From: Simmondsia chinensis
Taxonomy: Eukaryota; Streptophyta; Magnoliopsida; Caryophyllales; Simmondsiaceae
DNA: 64,000 nt
NCBI GenBank assembly: GCA_018398585.1
Contig: JAGTTD010000007.1
Coordinates: 14,500,320 to 14,564,319 of the forward strand
Reading direction: 5' to 3'
The notes below the pieces were generated by a model that was not told the origin of the DNA, searched no databases, and saw only the letters and a list, made by a program, of their open reading frames with translations. The translations under genes were made by a program, and so were the position numbers. Positions 1 through 10,855 of the stretch are shown here, piece by piece; position 1 is the stretch's first letter; each line of letters starts with the position of its first letter.

Positions 1-390
1 TATCCACCATTGATCTTTCGATAGGGATTTAATTTAAAATTTAAATTTATTTTATTTGTTTGAGTCTAGCTAGGAAAACTACTTTATTCAAACATAGGGA
101 TGGTTAGGATTTAGTCAACATTTAATTTTTTAGAAACTTTTATCATTGTTTTAGAGTTCTCTCCTAATCTCAGGTGTGAGAATTTGAGTTAAATAGTTTC
201 CCTCGTTCTAGCAATAAGAAATTAAAAGAAGGTTGCTGAACCTTCCGTTTCCCTAATTTTCTTATCTGCACTGCATCACATGGAGAAAATATGTAAAGAT
301 TACATAGAATACTAGCTAGTAAGTATACTCACAAAGCAAATAATCAAGTAATGAAGGAGGCCGTTGAAGTCCCCTATTGAGTGTGAGCAA
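1..390. other. No recognisable feature
   Basis: AT-rich sequence without a convincing reading frame, repeat boundary or RNA gene. I see nothing to annotate here beyond general transposon-like debris. Confidence 0.5.
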
Positions 391-850
391 TAGGAATGGC
401 AATGGGGTGGGATGGGTACTGGGCTTGTCTCTTCTATATCCATACCTACCATTCAAATCCATATATATACCCGCCGCATTACTAGCCATGGATATGAAAT
501 GAATACCCATGCTTGCTTTTGGGAAGTTAAACGTGCTTAGGCGATAGCAGTTCCAGGATGGGTGACCTCCTGGAAAGTCCTCACCCTGAGGTTGAGGGCA
601 CTCGGAAACTGCATCTCTTCTAGGGTAATACCCTAAAGGGAGAAGATTGCGTACATCCGCCCCCACAAGACCCTGCTTAGGCGGGAGCCCATGGGACACT
701 TGGTATGTTGCTTTTCTGCTTGACTCATGCTCCCTACGCATGGGTACAAACCTAATACAAATACTTGTGGGTACACATGGATATCACTTACCTGCCCCAT
801 ATCCACCCTAATATGTGTACCAAATAATTATCCATACCTGCCTATATTAA
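391..850. repeat. Possible hAT-like element remnant rich in GGGTAC/CCATACC motifs, interrupted by a SINE
   Basis: The left part begins with GGAATGGCAATGGGGTGGG and continues with alternating GGGTAC- and CCATACC-type words. The same vocabulary resumes after the SINE (about 716-850: TGGGTAC, CCATATCCACCC). GGGATGGCAAT-type ends are common on plant hAT-like non-autonomous elements, but I cannot find a clean pair of inverted ends or a target duplication. The two halves read as one sequence split by the SINE. Low confidence on class. Confidence 0.3.
521..707 (+). mobile_element. SINE with 5S rRNA-derived head and RTE-LINE tail (copy 1)
   Basis: The first ~70 nt match the 3' half of plant 5S rRNA with few changes: GAAGTTAAACGTGCTTAGGC covers the A-box region, and GGATGGGTGACCTCCTGG is the 5S C-box exactly. 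From about 583 the sequence becomes the 3' tail shared with the RTE LINE at 63060-63240 (CCCTGAGGTT, CTCTTCTAGGG, CCCTAAAGGGAGAAG, GGCGGGAGCCC, CACTTGGTATG). A possible 8-bp target duplication TTGCTTTT lies at 513-520 and 708-715. Roughly the first 50 nt of 5S rRNA are absent. Such a composite is a SINE: a pol III-type head and a LINE-derived tail. It could alternatively be a processed 5S/LINE template-switch chimera, but a second copy at 18126-18290 has the same junction. Confidence 0.8.
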
Positions 851-892
851 TTATTGAATACTATTTTTAAGAATTTAATTATATTCTATATT

Positions 893-1500
893 ACAACAAT
901 AACAACAATAATCCAAGTGCCTCAAGGGCTCCCGCAAAACCGGGGTCGCGGGGGGAGGGGGGGGCAGCAGGTAGATGTATGCAGCCTTCCCCCTTCAGGG
1001 TGTCAACCTGAAGAGAGGCTGTTTCCGAGTACCCCCAATCTGAGTCGTAAGTCTTCATCGCCTCATGGAGGCCTGTGAGCAATGAGTTGTGAGCAATATG
1101 TCATGAAAGCAAAAGAGTAAGCCATAGCATAAAAATGCCCTAGAAGAGACTACGAGGCAAAACCTACCCTGCAAGACAGCTAGTATAAGCAAATATGCCA
1201 AATAAACAAACAAGCAAATAGGCCGATAGTAGACAGATAGATGTACAGGTAGATAGGTACAGCCTGATGAGCCTATATGCCTATGAACACATAAATAGCA
1301 GAATAATCAGCAGTGTGAGGCTGCTACCTCTGCTACTCCTATGCTAGTCCTCCCTCGAGCTCTAGGTGGGTAAGGACCTGCCGTACGACTGCAGTCGTTC
1401 CTCCTTTGGACTGTTTCATCCTCTTCTTCCTAGTGTGGTAAGAAGCTGATCGCAATACTTGACTGGAGCAGTGGGTGGTCTCCTCCTGGCGAGCCTGAGC
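893..1500 (-). mobile_element. RTE-type LINE 3' end, 5'-truncated
   Basis: On the minus strand the element ends in a TTG-rich tail (seen here as ACAACAATAACAACAATAAT at 893-912), preceded by the RTE/SINE tail (GGGAGCCC, GAAGGGGGAAGGCTGC in antisense, 915-1045). Further upstream, about 1325-1495, lies a degraded copy of the RTE ORF end: residues resembling RRPPTAPVKYCDQL and LGRRG, interrupted by stops. The tail holds a short G-run (about 949-964). No unambiguous target duplication was found. It abuts a second LINE end at 1530-1919, so two fragments lie in the same orientation. Confidence 0.7.
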
Positions 1501-1529
1501 CACTTCATACACAGCTTTTCATTTTATAT

Positions 1530-1919
1530 TGTTTCTTCTATCTAGGCCACGCCCCACTATGTCACATACCACAACCCTGATGGCTGCCCCTGGGACCCCA
1601 ATTCCATATGCCCAAGCTGTGGAATTGGCATACCGTAGAGTCGTGGCACTTGATCGAGTATACGAGTGGACAGATGCACCAACACCGCTGCATCGGGTAC
1701 GCCTATCCTAGTCCTCCACACAGCTCTGTCTAGAGCCATCTCATCATTTAGGTTGAAAGAGGTAAGATCCCGTCGTATTGTCTCCATCCAGCTCTTCTTT
1801 GGTTGTCCTCTCCCTCTCATTCCGTCTGCTATGTGGAGTTGTTCGCATCTCCTGACAGGTGCAGTGGTGGGTCTCCTTCTAACATGCCCAAACCACCACA
1901 GACGTTGCTCCCTCAAATT
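1530..1919 (-). pseudogene. RTE LINE reverse-transcriptase ORF, C-terminal fragment
   Basis: The minus-strand reading contains the characteristic RTE C-terminal block: [10 protein letters not shown], then [29 protein letters not shown] and a [11 protein letters not shown] segment. The same block occurs in the LINE at 61900-63240 ([40 protein letters not shown]). Only about the last 115 codons survive; the polymerase core with FADD lies outside and is missing. The fragment begins at about 1919, where the frame runs into unrelated low-complexity sequence. Non-functional remnant. Confidence 0.75.
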
Positions 1920-1949
1920 AAAGCAAGCATTTTTTAATTTCAAATTTAA

Positions 1950-2130
1950 TTGCACATAAATTGGAGCGAGTATGTGGCGGGACGGAGTGGGGGTGGGGGT
2001 GGGGACGAGGGCGGGGCCAGAGGTGGCGTTAAAGCAAGGCAGGGTTGGTAGGGTACGTACCAACCCCACTTACTCATGGTGGGTACGGGTTGCGTACACG
2101 AGAACCATACCCACTGCTCGCCTCACTTAT
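1950..2130. repeat. G-rich low-complexity GGGTG/GGGTAC block
   Basis: GGCGGGACGGAGTGGGGGTG is followed by GGGTACGTACC- and GGGTACGGG-type words. The vocabulary resembles 391-510 and 716-850, so this may be the far end of the same hAT-like remnant with the LINE fragments inside it. No matching terminal inverted repeat could be confirmed. Confidence 0.3.
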
Positions 2131-2499
2131 ACTCATTCGTAGTGGCCATTGAAGGAAGCAGTTTGCACTAGGGAAGAGGAAGAGGAGAATAAATCCCTTA
2201 AATGCAATACCAAATACAAATGTTAAATACAAAAATGTAAAATGCAAGCTAAAATATAGGAAAGTACTAAAATCAAAATGCCAATATAAACACTCCCCCT
2301 TAAGGTGAGGTATGTAAATTAACAATGCCCTACTTGTAAACGAGCGAGGAAAAGGATGGTCAACCAAGTGCCTTCGTGAACGAACTCTAGGTGAGTTCTT
2401 GTCTTTGGGTAGTGCTCGAGCTCGAGATGCGCATTTTGATTCCTTTAACCCCACTCTTTCCATATCCATTCCTTCCATAATTGAAGCCGAATATCTATC
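2131..2499. other. No recognisable feature
   Basis: AT-rich sequence; the open frame on the minus strand here has no family motifs and overlaps low-complexity sequence. Nothing to annotate. Confidence 0.4.
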
Positions 2500-2990
2500 T
2501 TTCCCATCTCCGTCAGTTTCCTTGTTGAGGCCATGATATTTTCCTTAACACGCAAGGTTATAATTTCTAAGTATCACCCTTTCGGTAGGTTGTTCTACAC
2601 ACTAAAAATTATCGAAGTTCATCTTCTTCACTCCCTTACCTTCTCTCTTAAATATAATTCTTTCCTCCATTCTTGAGCAAGTTATGGCGTGCTTTAGTAC
2701 ATCTCCCTGGACTACAATAGCGAGGTAGGCACCGTCTTAACCCCGGGGGGTTGGAGGGCCGGCTATCCCATTATACCTATGTGGGAGCATAAATGACTTA
2801 GGGCAGTGGAGTTCTCTAGGCATAACAATTATTTGGTTTAATCTCTCCATTCTGTCATTTATACTTTTTTTCTCATTTCTGTTTTTTGTATTGTAAACGT
2901 CGAGCACAAGTTAACTATCCTCTTGTTCTCTCTTATTGTATTGAAGTTGTAATTTGACTACTCATTGATCTTATTTTACCAGCAATCTAA
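2500..2990 (+). mobile_element. Fragment of the same LTR family as 59772-60768
   Basis: The segment shares an ordered series of words with 60420-60720: TCCATTCTTGAGCAAG, the GTAGGCACCGTCTTAACC / GTGGGTGCCGTGTTAACC region, GGGGTTGGAG, TATCCCATT, GTGGGA.CATAAATGA, TTAGGG.AGTGGA. At 59772-60768 this sequence is the 3' LTR of a copia element, so here it is a detached LTR piece. Ends are not defined. Confidence 0.6.
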
Positions 2991-4070
2991 GTCGTTTAAC
3001 TAAAATGGGTAATCACAATATGACTCATATGGGTTTTATCATACGTAATATGTCTAAACCTGGGCCTTTGGATGGTAAGAACTTGTTTGCTCTATTTTGT
3101 TTGTAATTAAGTGTCATGTGATCATTATAAAAAATGAAAACAAAACAAACAAGCAAAAGGGACTCATTGCGAATAGGGATTGAGTTTAAATTCGAATTGC
3201 ACGTCTTTAACCTCAGCCACTCACCTTTTTTGGGGAAAAAAAAGGTTGTGATATTTTGGTGTATCTTGCTTCTGTTAAACCGTGAGTTCAGCTCATACTT
3301 CAATTAAGAAGGCTTGGTTACATATTTTTGTGAAAATTTTTTTGTGCATATATATTGATATAAAAATATGAAGTGGGAAGAGTTGCCGTAGAATTAGGAG
3401 TTGTAGTTATTTCTTGTTTTCTATAAATAAGGGGCTCTATGTCAGCCCAAACGATAACCACAAAACAATATGAAACTTCTTCAATTTGGTTTCACAGCAC
3501 ACTTGTGCTTTTTCCTTGGGAGTAGCATAACATAGCATAACGTAGCTTAACATCGGACTTGTTGTACTTACTTCATCAATAATACAGTTTCTCAGGCTTT
3601 AGGTATGAACTTTTAGTTTTAATCTGTTCCTAAATTTCAACGAGTTGAGAATTGAGGCCTTATTTTATGGCTTTGACGGCCAAAGTTTGACCTTGATTGC
3701 GCTAGTCTTAATATAACTGTCACTGTTTAATAAGTCCGGTGAACTTAGGTTCACCATTGTTTATGGCTTTGATTGGCAGGGCTTGGGTTGGTCTTAATTC
3801 AATGAGCTAAATACGGTTTGCTCCACCCTAATCTTATCAGACCTTTACTCATTTGAGTTATTATAAGTCAAGCGTGCCGGGCTTAAACCTGATTGACTCA
3901 AGCTTTTAAGTTAACTGCTAAGCTCTTAGGTTTGTCTCCACCCCATATCTTAACTTTTAAGTGTACGAGGAAAGGTGTCTGTGGGCCCTGCTCTACCACT
4001 GTGACTGCCACTTAAGTTAGGTCCATGTCGTTTTAACTTCTATCAACATACACACACGCACACACACTCA
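2991..4070. other. Unassigned repeat-like region with a TATA box at 3421
   Basis: The stretch 3340-3600 looks like an LTR promoter/leader (TATA box CTATAAATAAGG at 3421, then a ~120 nt leader with ATAGCATAACGTAGC-like repeats), but no boundaries could be read. From 3600 to 3990 there are short imperfect repeats such as TATGGCTTTGA (twice). A CA-rich microsatellite lies at about 4050-4068. Confidence 0.3.
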
Positions 4071-4080
4071 TATATATATA

Positions 4081-4370
4081 GGGTAACGTTCTTATGAGAG
4101 GGTGAGAGGGGCGAATCCTGGCCCTCCATTGTAATGGACGGCCAAGATTTGTTGTATATTAAAAAAATAATAGTTTACGACCAAAATTTGGTGAGTTTTG
4201 AAAAAAAGAAAACAATTTCCCACCCTTACCCCTTTATTTTGCCTCATGAAAGAGTATGGGCCGTAATTTGTTATTTTTTTTTAATAGTCAACAAATCTTG
4301 GTTGTCCATTATAATAGAAGGTCGGGATTTGCCCCTGTCAAGCGCTCACCCTGTCACAAGAATGACACCC
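4081..4370. mobile_element. MITE with ~85-bp terminal inverted repeats, TA target
   Basis: The left end reads GGGTAACGTTCTTATGAGAG and the inverted right end reads GGGTGTCATTCTTGTGACAG. Both continue with GGGTGAG, GGGGC.AATCC, a CCTYC.ATT.TAATGGAC block and CCAAGATTTGTTG, so the repeats match for about 85 bp. The element sits between TATATATATA (4071-4080) and TATATATATA (from 4371), compatible with a TA duplication. It is 290 bp and has no coding capacity. TA targeting suggests a Tc1/mariner (Stowaway-like) parent, although the end motif is not the classic Stowaway one. Confidence 0.75.
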
Positions 4371-4386
4371 TATATATATATATATA

Positions 4387-4930
4387 ATCCATGAAAATAC
4401 TTTACAAAAGTGTTTGCTGTATTTTGTTTCATGTTCTCTGTGAGTGGTTAATACCCTTATCAAGGGTAATAATTTTGTCTAGATGTTGGGTTCGAGACGC
4501 CATTATCTTAGCACCTAAATGCTTTATTCCCTTGAGGGAGGCCTCACGTTTTAAGCACGTGGCACTTTGCCCAAAATGGCATCGTCCCAGCTCTTTTAAG
4601 TTAGGGTGTAAACAAATGCCCCCATTTTAACTGTTGGTAAATTCAAATTCACAATAGGTAAAAGAGTCTACTTGATTTGACCCTCAATGGCTATAGGGAG
4701 CTTGAGAGAAAACTGTACATCACTTGCTTTTCTTTCCGACATGTCTATAATATGAAAGTTAGGCTTGAATTCATAACTTTCTTGCTATGTTCTCTTTTTT
4801 TGTTGTTATCAAGTGATTCTATAAATTCTTGCCTTTGCTCTTGAATAACTGAATTCTTGACTCAATTTGCTCTTCATCCTTTACTTCCGTCCAATTTAAC
4901 AATGGCATAAATCTTATTCACCATATCTGC
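4387..4930. other. No recognisable feature
   Basis: No family motif, clear repeat or credible coding frame. It separates the MITE from the C homopolymer. Confidence 0.4.
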
Positions 4931-4940
4931 CCCCCTGCCG

Positions 4941-4992
<52 letters not shown>
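4941..4992. repeat. 52-base C homopolymer
   Basis: An uninterrupted run of 52 C residues, preceded by CTGCCCCCCTGCCG. It lies just upstream of the plant-mobile-domain relic. Runs this long are rare in real plant DNA and may be an assembly or sequencing product; see findings. Confidence 0.95.
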
Positions 4993-4993
<1 letters not shown>

Positions 4994-5002
4994 GGCGAAC
5001 AA

Positions 5003-7440
5003 CCCCATTGAGCAATTGACACGCTTTCTTCACTCTGATCCTTTGATTATTTCTGATGTTCTTCAAGGCCCAATTGATCACAACGTTATCAAGCAGCATC
5101 TCTCTTGGTTATCAAAGAATGATCCTACATCAAACTTGCCATCTTGTGCCCCAGGGCCAATCTTTGACCCATCCCACGACATTCCAAGTTTTGAGGGATT
5201 GTTTCCAGATTTGACAAGTCTCCTCTTCTTCGTGCAGTCTCTTTAGGTCACTCTTGGGGAGGTAGGCGCATTTGCATGGAAGCAACGCCCTTTAAAGGAT
5301 GGACATTTTTTACCAAGCGATACCCTGAATGGGAAGATGGGCTTATGGTGACCTGTGGTGAGAAATGGAAGCATCTTCACACATATGAAGCCATTAGGCT
5401 TTCTACCATCACCTTGAGGTATGATTTCCCCATTGTAACAGCATTAACTTGCAAGTTGCAGCTGGAATACCTGCTATAATGCTTTTGCCCTCCTTGAGGG
5501 CTTCATAGGCATCACTCAAGAGGAAATAACGGCCTTAACGGGTCTTTTCTCTAAGGGATGAGAGTTTCCCCTCAATTCTTTTGGTTCTTTAGAAGCTAAA
5601 GCTTTTGCCTCGTCCTTCTCTGTCATAGACTTGCCTGGAGGTTATGAGTCTTTTGTCAAAAAGTTTAGGACAGAAGCTCGTGACTTTGGGCAAGGTTCCA
5701 AAGATTAGGACGTGTGCTTCTACTTGTTTTGGTTGAATAAGTTTTTCTTTGCAAACTCTTCTAACTTAGTTCTTAAGTTCTTTAGGACCATGGCTATCAA
5801 CCTAGCTTTTAATAGTGGCCCTTTATCCTTGGGGCCATTGCTTTTGGCCTAGGTATATGGTCCCTCGGAGACATTATAGGCAAAAACTATGTTGTCCACG
5901 TAGGTGGTCCTTTGTAGCTGGTCTAACTTTGGCCCTAAGCTTATTTCCTTGAACTGTGCCCTAGAGGACCTTACGCGACCACAGATGATGGCGTTTCTTA
6001 TTTTGGTGAGTCGTTTGGTCGCTATGAGGTCCAACTGCCTTGAGGATGGTCGTTTGACCAATGCTTAGAGAGAACGACGTCCCCTCGATATAGGCAAGGG
6101 ATTTAATGGACTCCTTTTAAGAAAAGAAATATTGGTCCTGAGTGGTTCAAAAAACTAGACTTTCATACTGATGTCTCAGTGGACATCAACTCCCAAATCT
6201 AGCAAGCAATCTTAAGCCCCTAATATTTGTTCTTTTACCACCCGACTCACCCAAGTGTAGAGACATATTGGCCTGGGTTGTTTGCCAAGAAATTTGGTAT
6301 GGTATAAGATATACATTTTCCAAGCCTAATGACCAATAACCTCTGGTGCGCTAAGAGTAATTCTCTTCAACCTGCTCAGCCTCCCGAGCTTCGTGCCTGA
6401 ATTAGGAAATCAAATCCCTTTATGGGTGCCTTATGGCTTGTATGTACATTCCATGTGCCATGCCACATTTTTCAGCTTCGTATCAAGCCTATTGCTCGTA
6501 CGTGGAGGCCAGAGGTGCCAAGAAGTATTTCATGACCTTATCCAAGCTTACATGTCCCAGGTCAGGAAGAAGCCAGCCAACCATCATCAAGCCAACCCCA
6601 CAGAAGGCACAATCAGGTAAACAACCACTTCTAAATCATACTTCAGTCTTTTTAGTGGTTTGAATAAAGACTAATCTATATTACATACTTTTTTGCAGCA
6701 ATTGTCCAGGCAACCCCTAAGAGTGCTAGGACCAGGAGCTTCATTTAGATGTTGCTAGAGGAATCTCCTCAAAGAACCTCTTCACCATCCCTCAAGGTTG
6801 TTGGCTTAAGAAAGAGAAAGAAGGATGTTATTCCCTGAACCCTTCCTGCTGCTGCAGAAGAAGAAGATGAGGCACCCATCTCACAGCTAGTGAAAAAAAG
6901 AAAAGCCAGTCTCTTTGTAACAGAGGTATTGGACTTTCTCAATTATTGTTCTCATTTATCCTTGCTAAAGCAACTTCTCACATGGCCTTAAGCAGCCCTA
7001 TGAAGAGCCAGCTTCATATATTATGGAGATCCCAGATTCTGCATCTTAAGAAACTGCCCTAAAGCCCCATCAGGACACTGAGTCATTAAGCTCGAGTACT
7101 GAAGAAGAAGTTGATATGGCTGTCTCATTTATGTCGCAAGTCAACCCCCTTAATATGTTTCCTTCCCAGCTATCTTGAGCCAAGATCTTATACAAGCTCC
7201 CTTTCTACTCTTAGGAGGCCCAATCTTTACTGAAGAGATTGCTGAAGGTAAAGGCCTCTTTTGTTTTTCAACTTCTTGATGTTTCAAACCATATTTGGTT
7301 CTAACATTCAGGCCTCGTTCTTGAGTACCTCCACTCGAGGAAGGTGCATCAGCAGCTGAAGAGCCAGCAACAGTTCCTGCAGTTGAGACACTTGTTGAAA
7401 CTTCAATGACGGATGCGCTGTCGGAAGCTCCCATGGTAGA
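5003..7440 (+). pseudogene. Plant mobile domain (PMD / aminotransferase-like) pseudogene
   Basis: Successive plus-strand frames carry the hallmarks of the plant mobile domain (PF10536), found in MAIN/MAIL proteins and in some plant transposons. 5330-5480 reads EWEDGLMVTCGEKWKHLHTY, then EAIRLSTITLRYD, like the W..WV..K...I.EAI.LSTY signature. 5480-5560 gives GFIGITQEEITALTGL, like the TLEDVAALTGLP motif. 5720-5840 gives YLFWLNKFFFANSS followed by LGPLLLA, like the F..YWLSRF.FP ... LAPAVLA block. 6225-6420 has a relic of the following VARQFG segment. Several stops and frame breaks interrupt it. A typical spliceosomal intron (6617-6698) separates these exons from an acidic, Ser/Glu-rich tail; 7330-7440 reads EGASAAEEPATVPAVETLVE. 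Introns argue against a recent LTR-retrotransposon origin and for a PMD gene or DNA-transposon passenger. No active product is expected. Confidence 0.7.
6617..6698 (+). other. Probable spliceosomal intron in the PMD relic
   Basis: CAG|GTAAAC donor at 6617 and TTTTTTGCAG| acceptor ending at 6698, 82 nt long and T-rich. Joining the flanks keeps an open frame across the junction (PQKAQS then AIVQATPKSART). Confidence 0.6.
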
Positions 7441-7442
7441 AA

Positions 7443-9294
7443 TATTAGGAATAATATCCTGAAAATCAAAATTCATCCTATAAATACTTTATAAAGAACG
7501 AAATTGAAGTTCCAGTTGTTTCCTCATTAAATTTGTGTAAATCAGCATATATGTTGCATGTGATTTTCTTTTATGTAAAGTCCATAAGATGGATGTAGTT
7601 CGTAGATTACTTTTTTCATGTTTGTTCTAAGTGGATTATGTGATTAAGTCACAGATAGACTTGGAGCAAATGGAATAAAATGTTATTTGAAAAATGCATT
7701 TGGAAAACTTGTCTGCTAAGGCCTAACATGACATTTTAGATGACTTATCTTGGTCATGTGGACAGTGATCCAAAAGTGTCATGTTGGTATTTTTAATAAG
7801 ATTAATACACTGAGTTGAACCATGTGAGTTACTTGTTTCTAGACAACTATCGGAAAGCAGTGATTCATGTTGTACCATTTGAAACGACTCTAAATCCTAA
7901 GAGTATTATGGACCTTGCATGGAATGTTAGTTACCTTGGTGTAGTATAAGTAAGGTCTTGATAGATGGCCAAAGTGCCATGTGCATTGGGTAACCGCATG
8001 AAGTGTGACAGGGATCAACTATTTAATAGGGAATCTAGAGTCTCTTATGAGATAAGATGTCCCCTTAGTTGATCCGCAAGTGTTTGAATTAATTCAGAAA
8101 CTTTGGCTAAAGTGTTATAAGTGCTTGACATTTGTAATTTATACCATGAATTTGTTTGGGTATAAATAAATTATTCAGAAAAGGGCTAGTCGATAACTAA
8201 TGGAGAAACCATGAGAAAAATAATGGTGGTAGTTCTATATATATATATTATGGATATCTAATAGAGGAGTTGTTGTCAACATAGTCTATTTAGGAATTAT
8301 CGAATAATGATTTAAGTCTAGAGTAAAATGAGATTTATTTAAAGGAATTAAGTCTCACTACATGATAATTAAATTTTATCATGAGATAGTAATAAACGTA
8401 TTCCATTTGGAGCTAGATGTAAATTATCCCCAAGGTTCCTATGCAAGCCTCTATTTTTATTACCATCGAAAAAACATTACAGAATTCATAAGATAAATTA
8501 TTTACACATGAGATGGGTAAATTTAATTTTGCTAAATATTACTCATGAGATGAATGAAAGTAGAAAATTATGAAATAAGATAATTTTTAAAACTAAAAAT
8601 TCATAGGATGAATTTTTACATGTAGGAAACAAAGTATATATATAGCGCAAGGACCAATAGGAACCTACCATGTGGCACACTCCTGGGTAGCCTCAATGAG
8701 GAAATCCATGGCTATGGGCGTGGGCCAACCAGATGCTGCCATGTGGCAGCGTTGACTACACTAAAAGAAATGAGTTTTGTTTACATAATGAAAACGATTT
8801 CATTTTATTTGTTTTACATGAATCCCACATCGATTTTTTCTTGGTTTTTTGCTCAGGTAGCCTACTATAAATAGGGATCTCGAGTCGAGGCATAGCATTT
8901 AATCCAATTTTAAATGAAAAGGTTTATCGACAGTGTTGACTTTCAAAGATCTAAAAGAGAGAAAATTTCAGTTGAAATTTTTTCTTTTAAGTTTAATATT
9001 TTTCGGAGCTCACACATGAGGTTGTTCAAGGAGATTGCACAAAAGGCTTCTGGGTCTTGGTTTTTCTGGTATTATTTATTTGGAGCTTTTCTAGGTATTC
9101 TATAGTTTTTTTTCTTTTTTATTTATTTATAAAAATTTTATTATGCTAGTTTTATATTAATGTTACTGATATGATTGTATTAGGGTTGAGGCCTTCAATT
9201 TTAAATTACCTATAGATTTAAAATTATGAATTTTAAACTGTTCTGCTACAATAATCTATTTAATTGGGGAAAATTTTAAAAATTCTTCTAAACA
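7443..9294 (+). mobile_element. 5' LTR of a Copia-A-like element, truncated after its primer site
   Basis: Aligns along its length with the Copia-A LTRs (43612-45979, 50136-53639). It starts TATTAGGAATAATATCCTG against TGTTAGGAACAGTGTCCTG and carries the same ordered words (CATAAGATGG, TTGTTCTAAGTGG, ACAGATAGACTTGG, TTGGTCATGTGGA, CTCTAAATCCT). It ends TTCTAAACA directly before a primer-binding site. The TATA box lies at 8865. The initial TG has become TA, and the copy is more diverged than the Copia-A pair. The internal region is lost: about 40 bp after the primer site the Athila-like LTR begins. No downstream partner LTR was identified. Confidence 0.75.
8865..8874 (+). promoter_or_regulatory. 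TATA box of the Copia-A-like LTR
   Basis: CTATAAATAG, followed by a leader at the position occupied by the same motif in the Copia-A 3' LTR (52926). Confidence 0.6.
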
Positions 9295-9309
9295 ATTGGT
9301 ATCAGAGCC
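9295..9309 (+). promoter_or_regulatory. Primer-binding site (initiator Met tRNA type)
   Basis: ATTGGTATCAGAGCC immediately follows the LTR end at 9294. TGGTATCAGAGC is complementary to the 3' end of plant initiator methionine tRNA and marks the start of the internal region. Confidence 0.8.
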
Positions 9310-9349
9310 AACCTCTTATTACTTTTATAATATACCAAATATGTATAAT

Positions 9350-10855
9350 TGATGTATTTTTCTACGTCTATCAAAATTTAATATTTAACCCTAATCACTA
9401 AATACATCTAAATTGAAGGGTAGGGCGACAGGGGATCGAACCACAAGGACTAAGAGTATGTGAAACAATTCTATGACCGAAATTGATTTGAATAAGATTG
9501 AGTGATTTTTGTGTTAATTAGTCTAGAAAATAACAATTAAACTAAAATAATTTAATTGTAATCGCAAAAGTGTATTGAATTGGAACCTAGGGTTTCAAAT
9601 CCATCATTAGCCAATTATCTTTGCGTTAACTTTAAAATTGAGATTATTGATTGTCACACGGGCAGTTGTTTAAGTTACAAGCTTCAACCTACTAAAGAGA
9701 TGTTGTTAGTAGCGCGTATTGACCCTATCTAACTAAAGCATGAGGAAAATAGGCTGTACCTAACGTATTATTAATTATTACGTATTGACCCTATCTAACT
9801 AAAGCATATGGAAGATACGCTTTAATTAACAATTCAGTTAATACTATTACTTGATTAATTAATCCTAAGGCTACATGCACAAAGAATTAAATTGTAAATA
9901 TCAATATCCATAATTAAAGGTTACAAACTCAATAATCATATTAATTGAATAAACAATTAAAGCACAATACTTCATAGTATTTCTCATAACTAAATAATTC
10001 ATGTAACAAATAAATTATCCCAAAATTAAAAGTAATATAAAAATAAAATAGGTAAGACTTTATCTAATCCCAAAGAGCAAGTTAACTCTCCATCAAGGAT
10101 GACCTGGTCAAGGAGGAGATGTATGAACTTATGTTGATCTTCACGCTAATTTCGCTCCCATTCCAATTTTTCCGAAAAAATAGAAAAAGTAAAAGAAAAC
10201 AAAGAGAGAGAGAGAGAGAGAGAGAGAAAAACTAAAGAAGCGATGTTGCTTCCGTCCAAAAAACCCCAGAAAAATTCCTCCAATTAGAGCTTAAATCCCT
10301 CCCCAAAATCCAACCTCCGCGTCCTCTCCGAGCCCTACTGGAGCTAGGCCTGCATGTTGGACTGGGCTGGTGACAGGGGGCTGGGGGCTGGAACACGGGC
10401 ACAGGAGGTGCTGGCATATGGGATGGGCTGTTAGGCTTGGTTTTGAGGAGGTGGAGATGGGGCTAGTGTTGGTGAGCTGCTGTGCAGTTGTTGATGAGCC
10501 TATTGGGCTTCGCTAGTAGCTAATGGCGATGGGCTGGGCTTGAGGTGTTGCGCGCTGGGCGGTTGTGAACAGTGCTGGCATGGTGGGCTGAGCGTTGGTG
10601 ATGGGCCTGTGAGTGGTCTGGTGGTTGGATGGTGCAACAGCGGGCCTAGCTTATACGTTCTTGTCCCGAATCTCCGTTGACTTGCTTTAATTGTTTACAC
10701 ATCGAATTTGTCTTAATTTGCACAAAATTTGACAATTTTTGGGATCTTCGAACCTACAAATATTAAAATTGTCAAATTGAGTATAAAACTATAATTAATT
10801 AAGTGTAAAATAATTAAAATGGCAATTAAAAGATGCATAAATATGAGATGCATCA
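9350..10855 (-). repeat. 3' LTR of the Athila/Tat-like element
   Basis: 1506 bp, beginning TGATGCATCTCATATTTATG and ending AATACATCA on the minus strand, with TG...CA termini. It contains a (GA)n tract near 10204-10227 and a G/C-richer block at 10300-10650. The partner 5' LTR is not in the window. The neighbouring five bases at the low-coordinate end are ATAAT; the other target copy is lost. Confidence 0.75.
10204..10227. repeat. (GA)n microsatellite
   Basis: Uninterrupted GA dinucleotide run inside the Athila-like LTR. Confidence 0.9.

Noticed and set aside
521..590. A functional 5S rRNA gene
   Set aside because: The first ~50 nt are absent, there are several changes, and the sequence runs directly into a LINE tail.
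316..741. 141-aa minus-strand open frame
   Set aside because: It runs antisense through the SINE and its flanks, with no conserved motif; a chance frame.
854..1078. 74-aa plus-strand frame rich in Gly/Arg
   Set aside because: Antisense of the LINE tail and G-run; not a protein gene.
2074..2478. 134-aa minus-strand frame
   Set aside because: No family resemblance and overlaps low-complexity G-rich sequence.
7150..7476. 108-aa minus-strand Ser/Ala-rich frame
   Set aside because: The plus strand reads as the acidic tail of the PMD relic; the minus frame is its shadow.
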